From positions 272,852 through 336,851 of the forward strand of contig NZ_JBBEXE010000005.1 of assembly GCF_037645805.1 (NCBI RefSeq): a stretch of DNA of 64,000 nucleotides. Reading direction: 5' to 3'. The position numbers and the translations under genes are program-made. Below, in pieces: positions 11,101 to 18,200 of this stretch (position 1 is its first letter; the number at the start of each line of letters is the position of its first letter). The notes below the pieces were generated by a model. The model ran no database searches, was not told the DNA's origin, and worked only from the letters and a program-made list of their open reading frames with translations. Origin of the DNA: Leptobacterium_A meishanense (lineage in GTDB: Bacteria; Bacteroidota; Bacteroidia; Flavobacteriales; Flavobacteriaceae).

Positions 11101-14100
11101 ATCATAACGCCTTATAACCCAAGTGGGGTGTTTACCAATTTAGCTACCGGAAATTATGATGTTTTTGTACAGGATGATGAAGGTTGTGAGGTTTCTACAC
11201 CTGTTTTTGTAGACGTGGATACCCCTCCAACAATAACCTCTATAGATGTATCTGACCAATGTACTTCTACAACGGGGATTTTTACTATTGATATTAATAC
11301 CACTAATGGACTTGCTCCATTATCGTATAGTATTGACGGAGTTACTTTTGTAAGTTCTTCTTCTTTCGTCCTTGCTACTGGAAGCTATACTGTTACTGTA
11401 AGGGATGCGAATGGGTGTACCGACACTGAAGCTGTCGATATTTTCCCTGCACTAGACCTCTCTGTTGCTATAACAGCACAACCTTCTTGCCTAAACAATG
11501 ATGGTAGCATTACAGCTACCGGAAGTGGTGGCTCCGGAAACCTTGCTAATTATCAATATGAATTACTAGATGCACTAAATAATGTCTTACAAACGAATAA
11601 TACAGGGGTCTTTAACGGATTACAAGGCGGTATTAATTATTCCGTTAGGTTTTTAGACCTTACTGTTGGTATTCCTCCTTGTACAATACAAGAGGCCATC
11701 TCTCTAGAAGTTGCTACGCCGGTAACTTTATTGCCAACAGACTTTACTCATATTACCTGTAACGGTGCTAATGATGGAACAATAACCGTAAATTTACAAC
11801 CTGCCCCGGCAAATGACAACCCGCCATATTCATATACAGTAGATAACGGGATTGACCCGCCTATAACACAAAGTACTAACATATTTACCGGTTTAAACCC
11901 CGGAAACTATACCATCACAGTAACCTCTAATAGAGGCTGTGTTGATGCAGATAATGTCATCCTAAACGAACCGTTGCCGTTAGCCGCCACAGCCATCGTG
12001 ACTGCTGAGTTTGCTTGTAATCCTGATAATACAACAAATGCAGCAACTATCACGGCTACCGCTACGCTAGGCACCGGTACCAGCACCGGAAGTTATTCAT
12101 TTAGCATAGATGGCATTAACTTTTTCAGCAATGGAGATGAAAATTATACATTTGATGTGGCCACTCCCGGGGCATATACCATTACTGTAAGAGATGACAA
12201 CGCCTGTGAAACAACGGTTCCTGTAAACGTAAACCCGTTAGTAACATTTACCATTGATGGCATTACACAAGCTACTCCTATTACCTGTGCTAACCCCGAA
12301 ACCGTTCAGGTAGCTATTTCTGGAGGATCGGGAGATTTTACGTATGAATTACTACCCTCCGGACCTGTCCAAGTAAATAACAATAGTTTCAACTTGCCTG
12401 TTCCTGACACCTATACCTTTCAGGTAACCGATAATGTAACAGGGTGTTTTAGCACTATATCCTATACAGTACTTCCTTTTGATTTCTTAGATATAAATGC
12501 GGCTACGGTTGCTAATATTACTTGTTTTGGTGATATAGATGGTATTGTTGATTTAACAGTAACCGGCTACACCGGAACCTATGATTATGAAGTGAGGGAT
12601 TTAACAAACGCTTTGGTTGCCGGAGGAAATGATACTGCACCGGGAACAATCCAAATAACCAATTTGCCGAGTGGAACATTTACGGTTACGGTCACAGAGA
12701 CCCAAACACCATTTTGTCAAGAAGTTACCAATGTTATTACGGTCAATTCTCCTTCAGCACCATTAGCAATGGTATCTGATATTACCAATGATCTCAGTTG
12801 TGCTGATAATGACGGACAAATTACCGTTACTGCATCCGGAGGGTGGGGTAGCTATGAATATGAACTAACGGGTCCTGTCACTATCCCTTACCAAGCCAAT
12901 AATGTGTTTAGTGGATTAACTGCCGGAAATTATACCATTTCTGTAAGAGATGCGAATGGGTGTATCGTAAACGATGTTGAAACGCTTGTTTTACCTACAC
13001 TAATTGTAGCTTCAGCTGTTCAGGAAGATGGAATTTTATGTGCAGGAAATGCTACGGCAAGTATCCGAGTAACAGCAACAGGAGGTGCTCCCGGAATTGA
13101 CCTAACCGCAAATTATCAATATATTCTAAACTTCTTAGACAATGCAGGGAACATCATTGCCAGTTCAACAGCTCAAAATACAGACCTGTTTACAGACTTG
13201 CCTGCAGGAAACTATAGTGTAACAGTCTTAGATGCGCTCAATTGTGGCATGACAACTACACCTGTTACTATTGGAGAACCTACTGAGGTGCTTGCTTCAC
13301 TTGCATTGCAAACAAGCCCCACCTGCTTGATTGGTGCCGAGGTACAACTTTCCGCTGCCGGAGGGACAGGCCCTTATAGTTATAGCTTGGATGGCACTAC
13401 TTTTTCAGGAAATTTTGCTTCTTCAATAACCTTGCCCGTAGCTGTCGGAAATTACCAATATTATGTAAGAGATACTAACGGGTGTGTTTCCAGTCTTTCT
13501 AACCAAGTATCCATTGATATCATACCTCCCCTTGCCATTGTTCCGGAAACAACTGTTGATATCAATTGCAATGGAGAGGCTACAGGATTAATTCAGGTAG
13601 CTGCTTCCGGCGGATTGGGCAGTTATCTATTTACGCTTTTAGCTGACGATCAAGTTACAGAAGTCCGCCCTCCACAAACAGATGACATATTTAGTGGTCT
13701 TTTTGCCGGCGATTATTACGTTCGGGTAGAAAGTAATGATTGTGTAGAATTATCAGAGCGGATAACCATTGCACAGGGGGTTCCATTAACTGCCCGGGAG
13801 CCTGTTGTTGTTAACCCACTATGTTCTGACGATACTGGTCGGATCAGTATTCAGTTAGATGGAGGAACTGGTGTTTATCAGTTTGCTATTTCTCCTAATC
13901 TAAATGAATTTCAGCAAGAAAATACGTTTGATAACCTCACTCCGGGAATGTATACCATTGTTGCACAAGACTCTAACGGATGTCGTCCGTTTACTTTCCA
14001 ACGAGAAATTGTAGCTCCACAACAGTTAAGTGGATCTGTAGTAAACATTCAACCCGAATTTTGTGCAGGAGACAATGATGGGTTTGTTGAAGTGGGCATT

Positions 14101-15000
14101 ACCGGGGGAGCTCCTCCTTATGCTACCAGGTTGGTCTCTAACAATCCAAATTTGCCGGATACCGGTTTTGTACAAGGGCAAACGCTATTTACAAATCTTG
14201 CCGGAGGGTTTACGTATGTCGTATTGGTTCAAGACGCCAATGGTTGCGAAAGCCAAATAGTAGCAGAATTAGATGCCGGGGTAGCTATTAATGCAAATCC
14301 GGTGGTCGAAAGTATTTGTACCACAAATGTCCCTACAAATAATATAACGGTTACTGTAGACCCAAGCGTTGAAAATGATGTTATGTATGCATTGGATTCT
14401 AATGATGATAATGACTTACAGCTTAGCAACACATTCAACGACATAGCCCCCGGAACCCATTTTGTAAGAGTGGTGCACACAAATTCTTGTGAGCAGACCG
14501 TAACATTTACTATTGAAGCAATAGAGCCTTTAGGTTTAACAGCTGTACAAGGTACTATTAACGAAATTGTAGCCACTGCATTCGGAGGAGTCGGTGGTTA
14601 TGAATATTATTTTAACGATTATTATAATGGCAATGATAACAGCTATTTTATAAGTGAAACAGGGGATTATGACGTAAGGGTCGTAGATGCCAATGGTTGT
14701 GTTGCTTTAGCAACCATCTTCATGGAGTTTATTGATATTGAATTCCCTGACTTCTTCACCCCGGATGGGGATGGAAACAATGATTTTTGGCAACCACGAA
14801 ATACAGAAGGCTTTCCAAACGTTATAAGTAAGATCTATGACCGGTATGGCCGATTGGTTGCCGAACTAAGACAAGACGAGGCTTGGTTGGGAACTTATAA
14901 TGGCACGCCATTGCCAACAGGGGATTATTGGTATGTGGTAAAATTATATGGCGAAAACGACGATCGGGAATTTGTGGGGCATTTTACACTATACCGATAA
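5179..15000 (+). CDS. Giant SprB-repeat adhesin with type B T9SS C-terminal sorting domain
   Basis: 3273-residue surface protein, the largest gene in the window. Signal peptide at about residues 10-30 (ending SYSQ), then a ~350-residue N-terminal region with no clear family, a DUF11-like module near 387-500 (INLSKTVEDG, QEIVYVLNFQNVG), a PKD/Ig-like part, and about 27 tandem SprB-type modules from ~837 to ~3150. Each module opens with a Cys (ISCFGANDGSI-like), has ASGG-x-x-P-Y-x-Y centres and closes with GxYTVTVxDxxGC. The last ~86 residues, from FPDFFTPDGDGNNDFW, are the gliding-motility-associated sorting domain. SprB of Flavobacterium johnsoniae is a moving gliding adhesin of about twice this length; similarity in architecture suggests adhesion or gliding, but other gliding genes are not in view. 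Followed after 6 bases by an SprF-like gene. Confidence 0.9.
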   Translation: MIKTYQYPKHPIRLLACIFFASYVASYSQVANPFDIRYQNNVKGEITFISNNILNRLSGPGDNDPNQAPNDPYNLTGNASWYNDWFNMRYIDVDTDASTFSSSSATLSIPDPNCSRIVYAGLYWSAVYRYNEGFSTFPGNGDGIRENDFNQVKLRVPGGVYQDITADEIIFDGLGDPDFGVNSPYTCYADVTSILTALPNPDGEYFVGNIRATNGYINGGGSAGWTIVIVYENPTLPGKFITTFDGFAGVDSGTGVVDVDYTGFNTLPAPLPVRANLSILTLEGDNRITGDQLAIRANSNPSFTQLSNTVNPATNFFNANITIDDAIVTTRNPNSINTLGHDADRFAISNPLNSVIPNDETAATLRISSTGDRYYVYFNALDVEIIEPLINLSKTVEDGAGNDIGGGGVSLGQEIVYVLNFQNVGNDDATNYTIRDVFPPNVVFPPNGTIQAGDVIFPAPLSATEEVTYVFDPVTNEITFSIPDGYIEIGDPEYEIRIKVRVVDSCSELRDACSNIIQNQAFSTYQGVLNDNVITDDPSFSGFDNCNFGIPGATNFLTDLDNCDFTRDEVLCGNSITITAGAGFDTYVWTDSAGNVVGNTQSITVSATGTYTVTKTAPAPCLSFDETVNVVLFGNTATNPVIPFADEVATCPNDGDDLPKIFLCGLNDSRFIDTEITDSNNIVWQRLDESSCPAVGIDDCANKNQTCTWIDVKTGNDFNVNQEGEYRLVINYQNGCFNRFYFNVSQNLLSPSVLAEDIICNTPGEIIVTNVPSDYEYSLDPAGPYQTNPVFSINTAGTYTVYIRQQNLGAGSCLFSVPNIDIRERDFSVDLITEDVYCGGTLGSIRVQVNDVNPQYYYEISQGGTVIDNFGPSNDNDYTFSSLNPGTYTVTVNTDDGCVFTGNTTIRDFSDLALTATVSQNVSCREGNIQMNASGGQTPYNYAIYSYNGVLVDPADYQFQTSVIFDVLLGEQGTYEFIVVDRNNCTAVSNPVTIIVEPDAEYTSTITDISCFGANDGSIIYTLINDNGFNVTFSIDGGPFLSSGNFTGLAPGDHEVIVRLVKGNRTCDFPETHTITEPPQITGNAALTQDYTCISNGVIEVQNASGGVPPYEYSLNGGAFQASAIFNGLTDGNYNNITIRDANGCTTIVAPVVIDPLNPITDITFNTSAISCGADTSTVTLTPVGGTAPFIYEITAPAGSIINNGSNNTFTNLDAGTYTFFVTDNEGCTYQENLTIDPLVPLGIIASKVNDETCLGSADGALTFTVSNFNGSYTYSVNGGAPITTTNATVTLTGLAPGNYTIVVNDPAGPFCTATSSTITINAPPSDLSLVASISPITCTTQGSITANASGGWGGYEYQLTGPVTVPYQNNNTFSGLTAGNYTVSVRDSQGCEEFVNAVLVAATPPDLAIAANDLCYDPTVGLTITATITSGGQAPFQYNINGGAFQNSNTFTGLTPGTYTISVVDQLNCTDSETLIINPALTAVAVLTKDLDCSPIPDASISINVTDGYPPYIYEVSNDGGVNYAFIAGSPYTTNAAGDYQFRVTDSQGCVVETNVITVTPALNPLAPTIVTQNPLCNGDTNGSIVVTLDTSQGVPPFEVSIDGGATFFNQTSFFGLGAGNYDVVVRDSKLCLSPVTNVALTAPPALTATETITPITCDPVLGNVLGGIDVTLMGLGTPNYTYSLLDSGNNVLQTFGATNAISHSFTGLDFGNYYIVITDANSCEYRSGPHQVASPPDDLDIDTTIPVVNCVTGATINIEVIGGVGPFGIRIYNSGAPFGALNGLPVSSGIPERNHQINGLVPGVSYVFEVIDTSTNCTYIEQADPVPNPFAVTVNADDIQNVSCFGNADGGVTFTATGYTGTSLEYQIFEQLTNNPVTVPVNVGPVAVGGPYTDTINNLPPGDYYVLVTETDPVPASNQCSASASFRIEGPAAPLAIIATSTPANCLDVGQINATASGGWGNYEFELRQGAAIITPYNPSGVFTNLATGNYDVFVQDDEGCEVSTPVFVDVDTPPTITSIDVSDQCTSTTGIFTIDINTTNGLAPLSYSIDGVTFVSSSSFVLATGSYTVTVRDANGCTDTEAVDIFPALDLSVAITAQPSCLNNDGSITATGSGGSGNLANYQYELLDALNNVLQTNNTGVFNGLQGGINYSVRFLDLTVGIPPCTIQEAISLEVATPVTLLPTDFTHITCNGANDGTITVNLQPAPANDNPPYSYTVDNGIDPPITQSTNIFTGLNPGNYTITVTSNRGCVDADNVILNEPLPLAATAIVTAEFACNPDNTTNAATITATATLGTGTSTGSYSFSIDGINFFSNGDENYTFDVATPGAYTITVRDDNACETTVPVNVNPLVTFTIDGITQATPITCANPETVQVAISGGSGDFTYELLPSGPVQVNNNSFNLPVPDTYTFQVTDNVTGCFSTISYTVLPFDFLDINAATVANITCFGDIDGIVDLTVTGYTGTYDYEVRDLTNALVAGGNDTAPGTIQITNLPSGTFTVTVTETQTPFCQEVTNVITVNSPSAPLAMVSDITNDLSCADNDGQITVTASGGWGSYEYELTGPVTIPYQANNVFSGLTAGNYTISVRDANGCIVNDVETLVLPTLIVASAVQEDGILCAGNATASIRVTATGGAPGIDLTANYQYILNFLDNAGNIIASSTAQNTDLFTDLPAGNYSVTVLDALNCGMTTTPVTIGEPTEVLASLALQTSPTCLIGAEVQLSAAGGTGPYSYSLDGTTFSGNFASSITLPVAVGNYQYYVRDTNGCVSSLSNQVSIDIIPPLAIVPETTVDINCNGEATGLIQVAASGGLGSYLFTLLADDQVTEVRPPQTDDIFSGLFAGDYYVRVESNDCVELSERITIAQGVPLTAREPVVVNPLCSDDTGRISIQLDGGTGVYQFAISPNLNEFQQENTFDNLTPGMYTIVAQDSNGCRPFTFQREIVAPQQLSGSVVNIQPEFCAGDNDGFVEVGITGGAPPYATRLVSNNPNLPDTGFVQGQTLFTNLAGGFTYVVLVQDANGCESQIVAELDAGVAINANPVVESICTTNVPTNNITVTVDPSVENDVMYALDSNDDNDLQLSNTFNDIAPGTHFVRVVHTNSCEQTVTFTIEAIEPLGLTAVQGTINEIVATAFGGVGGYEYYFNDYYNGNDNSYFISETGDYDVRVVDANGCVALATIFMEFIDIEFPDFFTPDGDGNNDFWQPRNTEGFPNVISKIYDRYGRLVAELRQDEAWLGTYNGTPLPTGDYWYVVKLYGENDDREFVGHFTLYR
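8932..14300 (+). repeat. Higher-order repeat (three seven-module super-units) inside the adhesin
   Basis: Within the SprB-module array, a recognisable pair of modules recurs at about 8932/9187, 10708/11014 and 12516/12793. In each pair the first module is of the ETCLGSADG / VSCFGNADGG / ITCFGDIDG type, and the second contains ASGGWG(G/N/S)YE followed by a LTAGNYT- or LATGNYD-type end. Spacing is about 1.8 kb each time, i.e. seven modules. The first and third second-modules are also close at DNA level: the segment near 9300-9350 and that near 12907-12957 share 'agtggattaactgccgg' and most following bases. This suggests block duplication of seven modules; I judged this by eye. Confidence 0.65.
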
Positions 15001-15006
15001 CAACCT

Positions 15007-15963
15007 ATGCAAACCATGAGAAAGACACTAATCGCTTTCATTTTTTGTTGTGTAATGTTTACGTCACATTCACAGGAGCTTACTTTGCCAACTTTTACAC
15101 AATATCTGGCGGACAATGCTTTTGTGATATCGCCTACCTATGCCGGTATTGGCGACTATATAAAAATCCGGTTGAACGGGTTGACACAATGGGTGGGTGT
15201 AAAGGATGCGCCCGATACACAATCGCTGGCCGCTGATGTCCGCATAGGAAACCGATCAGGAATTGGCGGGTTGTTTTATAATGACCGGAATGGGAACACC
15301 CGTCAATCAGGGGCGCGGATTTCTTTTGCACATCATCTTACGATTGACCCATATGACGATCATTACCTTTCTTTTGGGTTATCATATAACCTCAATTTAT
15401 TCCGAATTGATATTGAAAATTTTGATCCCAACAACCCGGATCCTTCGGTAACAGATGACCGTTCGACCACCAATCATAATTTTGACGTGGGTGTGTTGTA
15501 CCGGTTAAAAAACTTTTATCTAAGTGTAAATGCTTCTAATATTCTAAACAAAGACTTGAATTTATTTGCTATTTCTGAACCCAACAGACTTCGTAATTAT
15601 TATGTTTATTCCGGGTATAAATGGAAAAAATCCAAAAATAGTGATTTGGAGATTGAGCCATCTGTTTTCTTCCAGCTATTTGAAAATGACGGCCGTTCTA
15701 GTACCGATTTTAATATAAAAGTGCGTTATTATGACTTTGAAGATTATTATTGGGCGGGCATTTCATACCGTTTTTTAAACGATCAGTTTTTTGACCCTTT
15801 AAATGTCGGGCCCATGGTCGGGCTTAAAAAAAGCAACTTTTACTTCGCTTATTCATATCAACTCATCCTTAATGAAATTTCCGGGTTTAATTCCGGAACG
15901 CATATGATTACCGTTGGGGTTGACCTTCTTCAAGGTATTAGTAATTGTAGTTGTACTTATTAA
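15007..15963 (+). CDS. PorP/SprF family type IX secretion-associated membrane protein
   Basis: 318 residues, normal length for the family. Signal peptide over the first ~25 residues (IAFIFCCVMFTSHSQE), then the family opening LPTFTQYLADNAFVISPTYAGIGDYIKIRLNGLTQW-type pattern (quoted here in outline), repeated beta-strand segments, and a C-terminal strand HMITVGVDLL. PorP/SprF proteins sit in the outer membrane or periplasm and are required for secretion or surface attachment of particular type B cargo. It starts 6 bases after the stop of the giant adhesin and closes the operon, the same order as sprB-sprF in gliding flavobacteria. An in-frame second ATG at 15016 would give a slightly shorter signal peptide and is an equally possible start. 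Confidence 0.9.
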   Translation: MQTMRKTLIAFIFCCVMFTSHSQELTLPTFTQYLADNAFVISPTYAGIGDYIKIRLNGLTQWVGVKDAPDTQSLAADVRIGNRSGIGGLFYNDRNGNTRQSGARISFAHHLTIDPYDDHYLSFGLSYNLNLFRIDIENFDPNNPDPSVTDDRSTTNHNFDVGVLYRLKNFYLSVNASNILNKDLNLFAISEPNRLRNYYVYSGYKWKKSKNSDLEIEPSVFFQLFENDGRSSTDFNIKVRYYDFEDYYWAGISYRFLNDQFFDPLNVGPMVGLKKSNFYFAYSYQLILNEISGFNSGTHMITVGVDLLQGISNCSCTY

Positions 15964-16026
15964 GTACTTTTAATGGTACTATATTCTTGTTCTATGTATT
16001 TTTGTAAAAATAAATATTTAGACTTA

Positions 16027-16154
16027 GGGCTGCCTGAAAAGCTATAAAAGTTCCAAATATGTCATATTGAGCGCAGTCGAAATATTTGGTTATTAACCAT
16101 ATAAAATTCTCGACTGCGCTCGAATTGACAAAAAAGCCCCTTTTCAGGCAGCCC
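16027..16154. repeat. Compound palindrome: 15-bp outer inverted repeat around a GAGCGCAGTCGA-type inner palindrome
   Basis: Outer arms at 16027-16041 (gggctgcctgaaaag) and 16140-16154 (cttttcaggcagccc) are perfect inverse complements. Inside, 16060-16087 and about 16104-16130 form an imperfect inverted repeat built on GAGCGCAGTCGA / TCGACTGCGCTC, flanked by TGTCA-. The inner sequence resembles the short palindromes widespread between genes in Flavobacteriia. It lies in the 208-bp gap after the adhesin operon and before folB, so it could fold in RNA as a terminator-like or mRNA 3'-end structure. No transposase is nearby. Confidence 0.8.
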
Positions 16155-16171
16155 GATTAAAAAGAAATTTA

Positions 16172-16543
16172 GTGGGGATCATCAAAATCAAAAACATACA
16201 AGTATACGCATATCATGGTTGCTTGGCAGAAGAAGGAAAAATAGGCAGTGACTATCGGGTGGATATTGCTGTGTATGCGAACTTGCAACAGTCTGCTAAA
16301 ACAGACGTTTTAAGAGATACAGTAGATTATGTGCATATTAACCGAATTGTAAAGGAGGAAATGGCTATTCGATCTAAATTATTGGAACATGTAGCCAAGC
16401 GTATTTTAAAACGTATTTTTAAGGAGCTTTCTATTGCAGAAAAAGCCATTGTAGAAGTTTCTAAAATAAACCCCCCCATGGGTGGAAATGTGGAAATGGT
16501 GACCATAGAAATGGCATTAACCCGCCATGATTTTTCTATGTAG
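16172..16543 (+). CDS. folB: Dihydroneopterin aldolase
   Basis: 123-residue enzyme of folate synthesis that converts 7,8-dihydroneopterin to 6-hydroxymethyl-dihydropterin and glycolaldehyde. Length is typical (~120). Family marks: an opening IKIKNIQVYAYHG with the conserved Y-x-H-G, the EEGKIGSDYRVDI strand, DTVDYVHI, the LLEHVAKRI helix and a terminal VEVSKINPPMGGNVE segment with the catalytic-region lysine. The start is a GTG at 16172; no ATG lies closer to the conserved N-terminus. It stands alone between the compound palindrome and tRNA-Cys. Confidence 0.92.
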   Translation: MGIIKIKNIQVYAYHGCLAEEGKIGSDYRVDIAVYANLQQSAKTDVLRDTVDYVHINRIVKEEMAIRSKLLEHVAKRILKRIFKELSIAEKAIVEVSKINPPMGGNVEMVTIEMALTRHDFSM

Positions 16544-16588
16544 CAATTCTTATGTGACTTGCTATAAGCATATTTTTAATAAAATTAC

Positions 16589-16596
16589 TACATTTG
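16589..16596 (+). promoter_or_regulatory. Bacteroidota -7 box (TACATTTG) for tRNA-Cys
   Basis: TACATTTG matches the TAnnTTTG consensus of Bacteroidota housekeeping promoters and ends 14 bases before the mature tRNA start. No clear -33 TTTG was found at the usual spacing, so support is the -7 box and its position only. Confidence 0.55.
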
Positions 16597-16610
16597 CCAA
16601 CCAATAATAG

Positions 16611-16681
16611 GGCATCGTGGCCGAGTGGCTAGGCAGAGGTCTGCAAAACCTTGTACAGCGGTTCGAATCCGCTCGATGCCT
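16611..16681 (+). tRNA. tRNA-Cys (anticodon GCA)
   Basis: A full cloverleaf can be drawn: acceptor arms GGCATCG (16611-16617) and CGATGCC (16674-16680), discriminator T at 16681, D-arm GCCGAGTGGCTAGGC, anticodon stem GAGGT/ACCTT around the loop CTGCAAA (anticodon GCA), and TPsiC loop GTTCGAATCC. The CCA end is not encoded. A small hairpin terminator follows directly. Confidence 0.97.
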
Positions 16682-16685
16682 CAAG

Positions 16686-16710
16686 GAGCCTCTAATGAGG
16701 CTCTAATTTT
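16686..16710 (+). terminator. Rho-independent terminator after tRNA-Cys
   Basis: GAGCCTC (16686-16692), loop TAAT, GAGGCTC (16697-16703), then TAATTTTTCC. The seven-pair stem with a short T tract ends tRNA-Cys transcription. Its right arm overlaps the stop codon of the convergent LysE-type gene, so it may act for both strands. Confidence 0.7.
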
Positions 16711-17392
16711 TCCTTATTTCTTCAATCACATTTTTGATGTCTTCTTTCTGATCTGGAAATAACCCTTGAGCAATTAATGCCACTCCAAAAACCATTAACA
16801 CTATACTAATGGCTTTTTTTATTTTATAGATTCTTTTTTTAGTTAGTTTATTTTTTAACTGCTTTGCAAGCATAATTTTTATAATATCAACCAAAAGATA
16901 GGTAATTATAATAGTGGAGAAAAAAGTAACAATCCTATTTGGGTTCATTTCTAATTTGGGCCCAAAAATAACAATAATCCCCAACCAAAATCCAAGTACC
17001 CCAATATTGATAAAATTGAGAATAAATCCTTTTAAAAAAAGTTCTAAGTAATTTTTCTTTGATATCGCTTCTATATCCTCTTGTTCTTCCTGTTGTAACT
17101 TATGATAGTCTTTTTTGTTTTTAATAAAAGAAATAATACCATATAACAACAATAGCACGCCTCCTAAAATAAATAGTCCGGGATCGTCTTTAAGTTTTTC
17201 TAAGAGTTTATTAGTACTATAGTACGCAATAAGAATAAAGAATACATCGGCTAAAACCACACCAATATCAAATACAAAAGCAGCTCTAAAGCCTTTTATA
17301 GCACCTGTTTCCAACAGCACAAAAAATACGGGGCCTATAGTAAAAGCCAGTACTATCCCCCAAGGCAATGCTGCTAGTACATCATGAACCAT
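16703..17392 (-). CDS. LysE-family transporter
   Basis: 229-residue inner-membrane protein. The N-terminus PWGIVLAFTIGPVFFVLLETG is the LysE/RhtB signature region (pore-forming first helix with the conserved G-P; quoted in part), and six hydrophobic segments can be counted (about 5-27, 35-60, 72-90, 115-140, 148-172, 190-212) with a charged loop QQEEQEDIEAISKKNY between helices 3 and 4. Members export amino acids or related small molecules; the substrate cannot be read from sequence. The gene is single, convergent with tRNA-Cys and 43 bases downstream of the DUF2807 gene, with which it may be cotranscribed. Confidence 0.85.
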   Translation of the reverse strand: MVHDVLAALPWGIVLAFTIGPVFFVLLETGAIKGFRAAFVFDIGVVLADVFFILIAYYSTNKLLEKLKDDPGLFILGGVLLLLYGIISFIKNKKDYHKLQQEEQEDIEAISKKNYLELFLKGFILNFINIGVLGFWLGIIVIFGPKLEMNPNRIVTFFSTIIITYLLVDIIKIMLAKQLKNKLTKKRIYKIKKAISIVLMVFGVALIAQGLFPDQKEDIKNVIEEIRKN

Positions 17393-17435
17393 GTATTAAT
17401 TGATTTTAGGTTCCTTCCTCTATAGGAACACTTTT

Positions 17436-18110
17436 TTATTGCTCTATAATTTTACCGCCCAAGAATTTTTTCTTTTCAATTACCTTTGGTTTCCCATAAA
17501 TACGAACGGTGCCGCCTGCTTTTACAGAAGCTTCTACATATTCCGAAGCATTTACATAGGCAACCCCTCCCGCATTTACGTTTACAGTAGATTGTTCTGT
17601 TATTAATTTATCTGCTTCATAGGTGCCGCCTGTATTAATGGTAATGTCCTGGTTTTTTGCATATCCGGTTGCTGTTATCCTACCTCCGGTCACTGTTTTT
17701 GCATCTACCCGTTGTACATTTAAATCCACTTCTATTTTACCTCCTTCTTGGGCACGAAGCTCTATGTTTACTTGTTCTATTTTATCTTCTAAAGCAATGG
17801 ATGCATTTTCATTGGCGTCTAGAAGGCTTAATCGTCCATTATAATATATTTTAGCAAAGGTTTTATGGCCTCCAAAGACTTTATCTATTTCCATGCGTAT
17901 TTTTAACCTGCCTCGATTATTTACAATAGCAACTTTATCTATATCTTCTCCGGTAATAACTACTTTATTTTCGTCAGATTTAATGAGTTCTGCGGAAATA
18001 CCGTCAAAAACTTTTAATTCGTCAAAACTACCTATTTCTTTTTCTAATTTTCCTTGTGAAAAGGTTATTATGGTTATAAAAAATACCAGAAAATTGACTA
18101 TTATTTTCAT
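17436..18110 (-). CDS. DUF2807 (GIN-domain) secreted protein
   Basis: 224 residues with a signal peptide (residues 1-18, VFFITIITFSQG). The body is a beta-helix-like series of short strands: FDELKVFDGISAELIKSDE, then VDAKTVTGGRITATGYAKN, INTGGTYEADKLI, VNAGGVAYVNASEYVEA and VKAGGTVRIYGKP, the typical turn pattern of DUF2807 'putative autotransporter head GIN' proteins. These are common in Bacteroidota; biochemical function is not established. No T9SS sorting tail is present, so a periplasmic or outer-membrane-associated location is inferred. Confidence 0.85.
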   Translation of the reverse strand: MKIIVNFLVFFITIITFSQGKLEKEIGSFDELKVFDGISAELIKSDENKVVITGEDIDKVAIVNNRGRLKIRMEIDKVFGGHKTFAKIYYNGRLSLLDANENASIALEDKIEQVNIELRAQEGGKIEVDLNVQRVDAKTVTGGRITATGYAKNQDITINTGGTYEADKLITEQSTVNVNAGGVAYVNASEYVEASVKAGGTVRIYGKPKVIEKKKFLGGKIIEQ

Positions 18111-18200
18111 AAAATTTAATTTTAAATATGATTATTGGTTGTTTATAAGCTAAAATTATACCAAGTATTGTAATAAATGAAATGATTTAGGTATAAATTT

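Noticed and set aside
16027..16154. Compound palindrome as insertion-sequence ends
   Set aside because: Only 98 bases lie between the arms, no transposase frame is present, and no target-site duplication could be seen.
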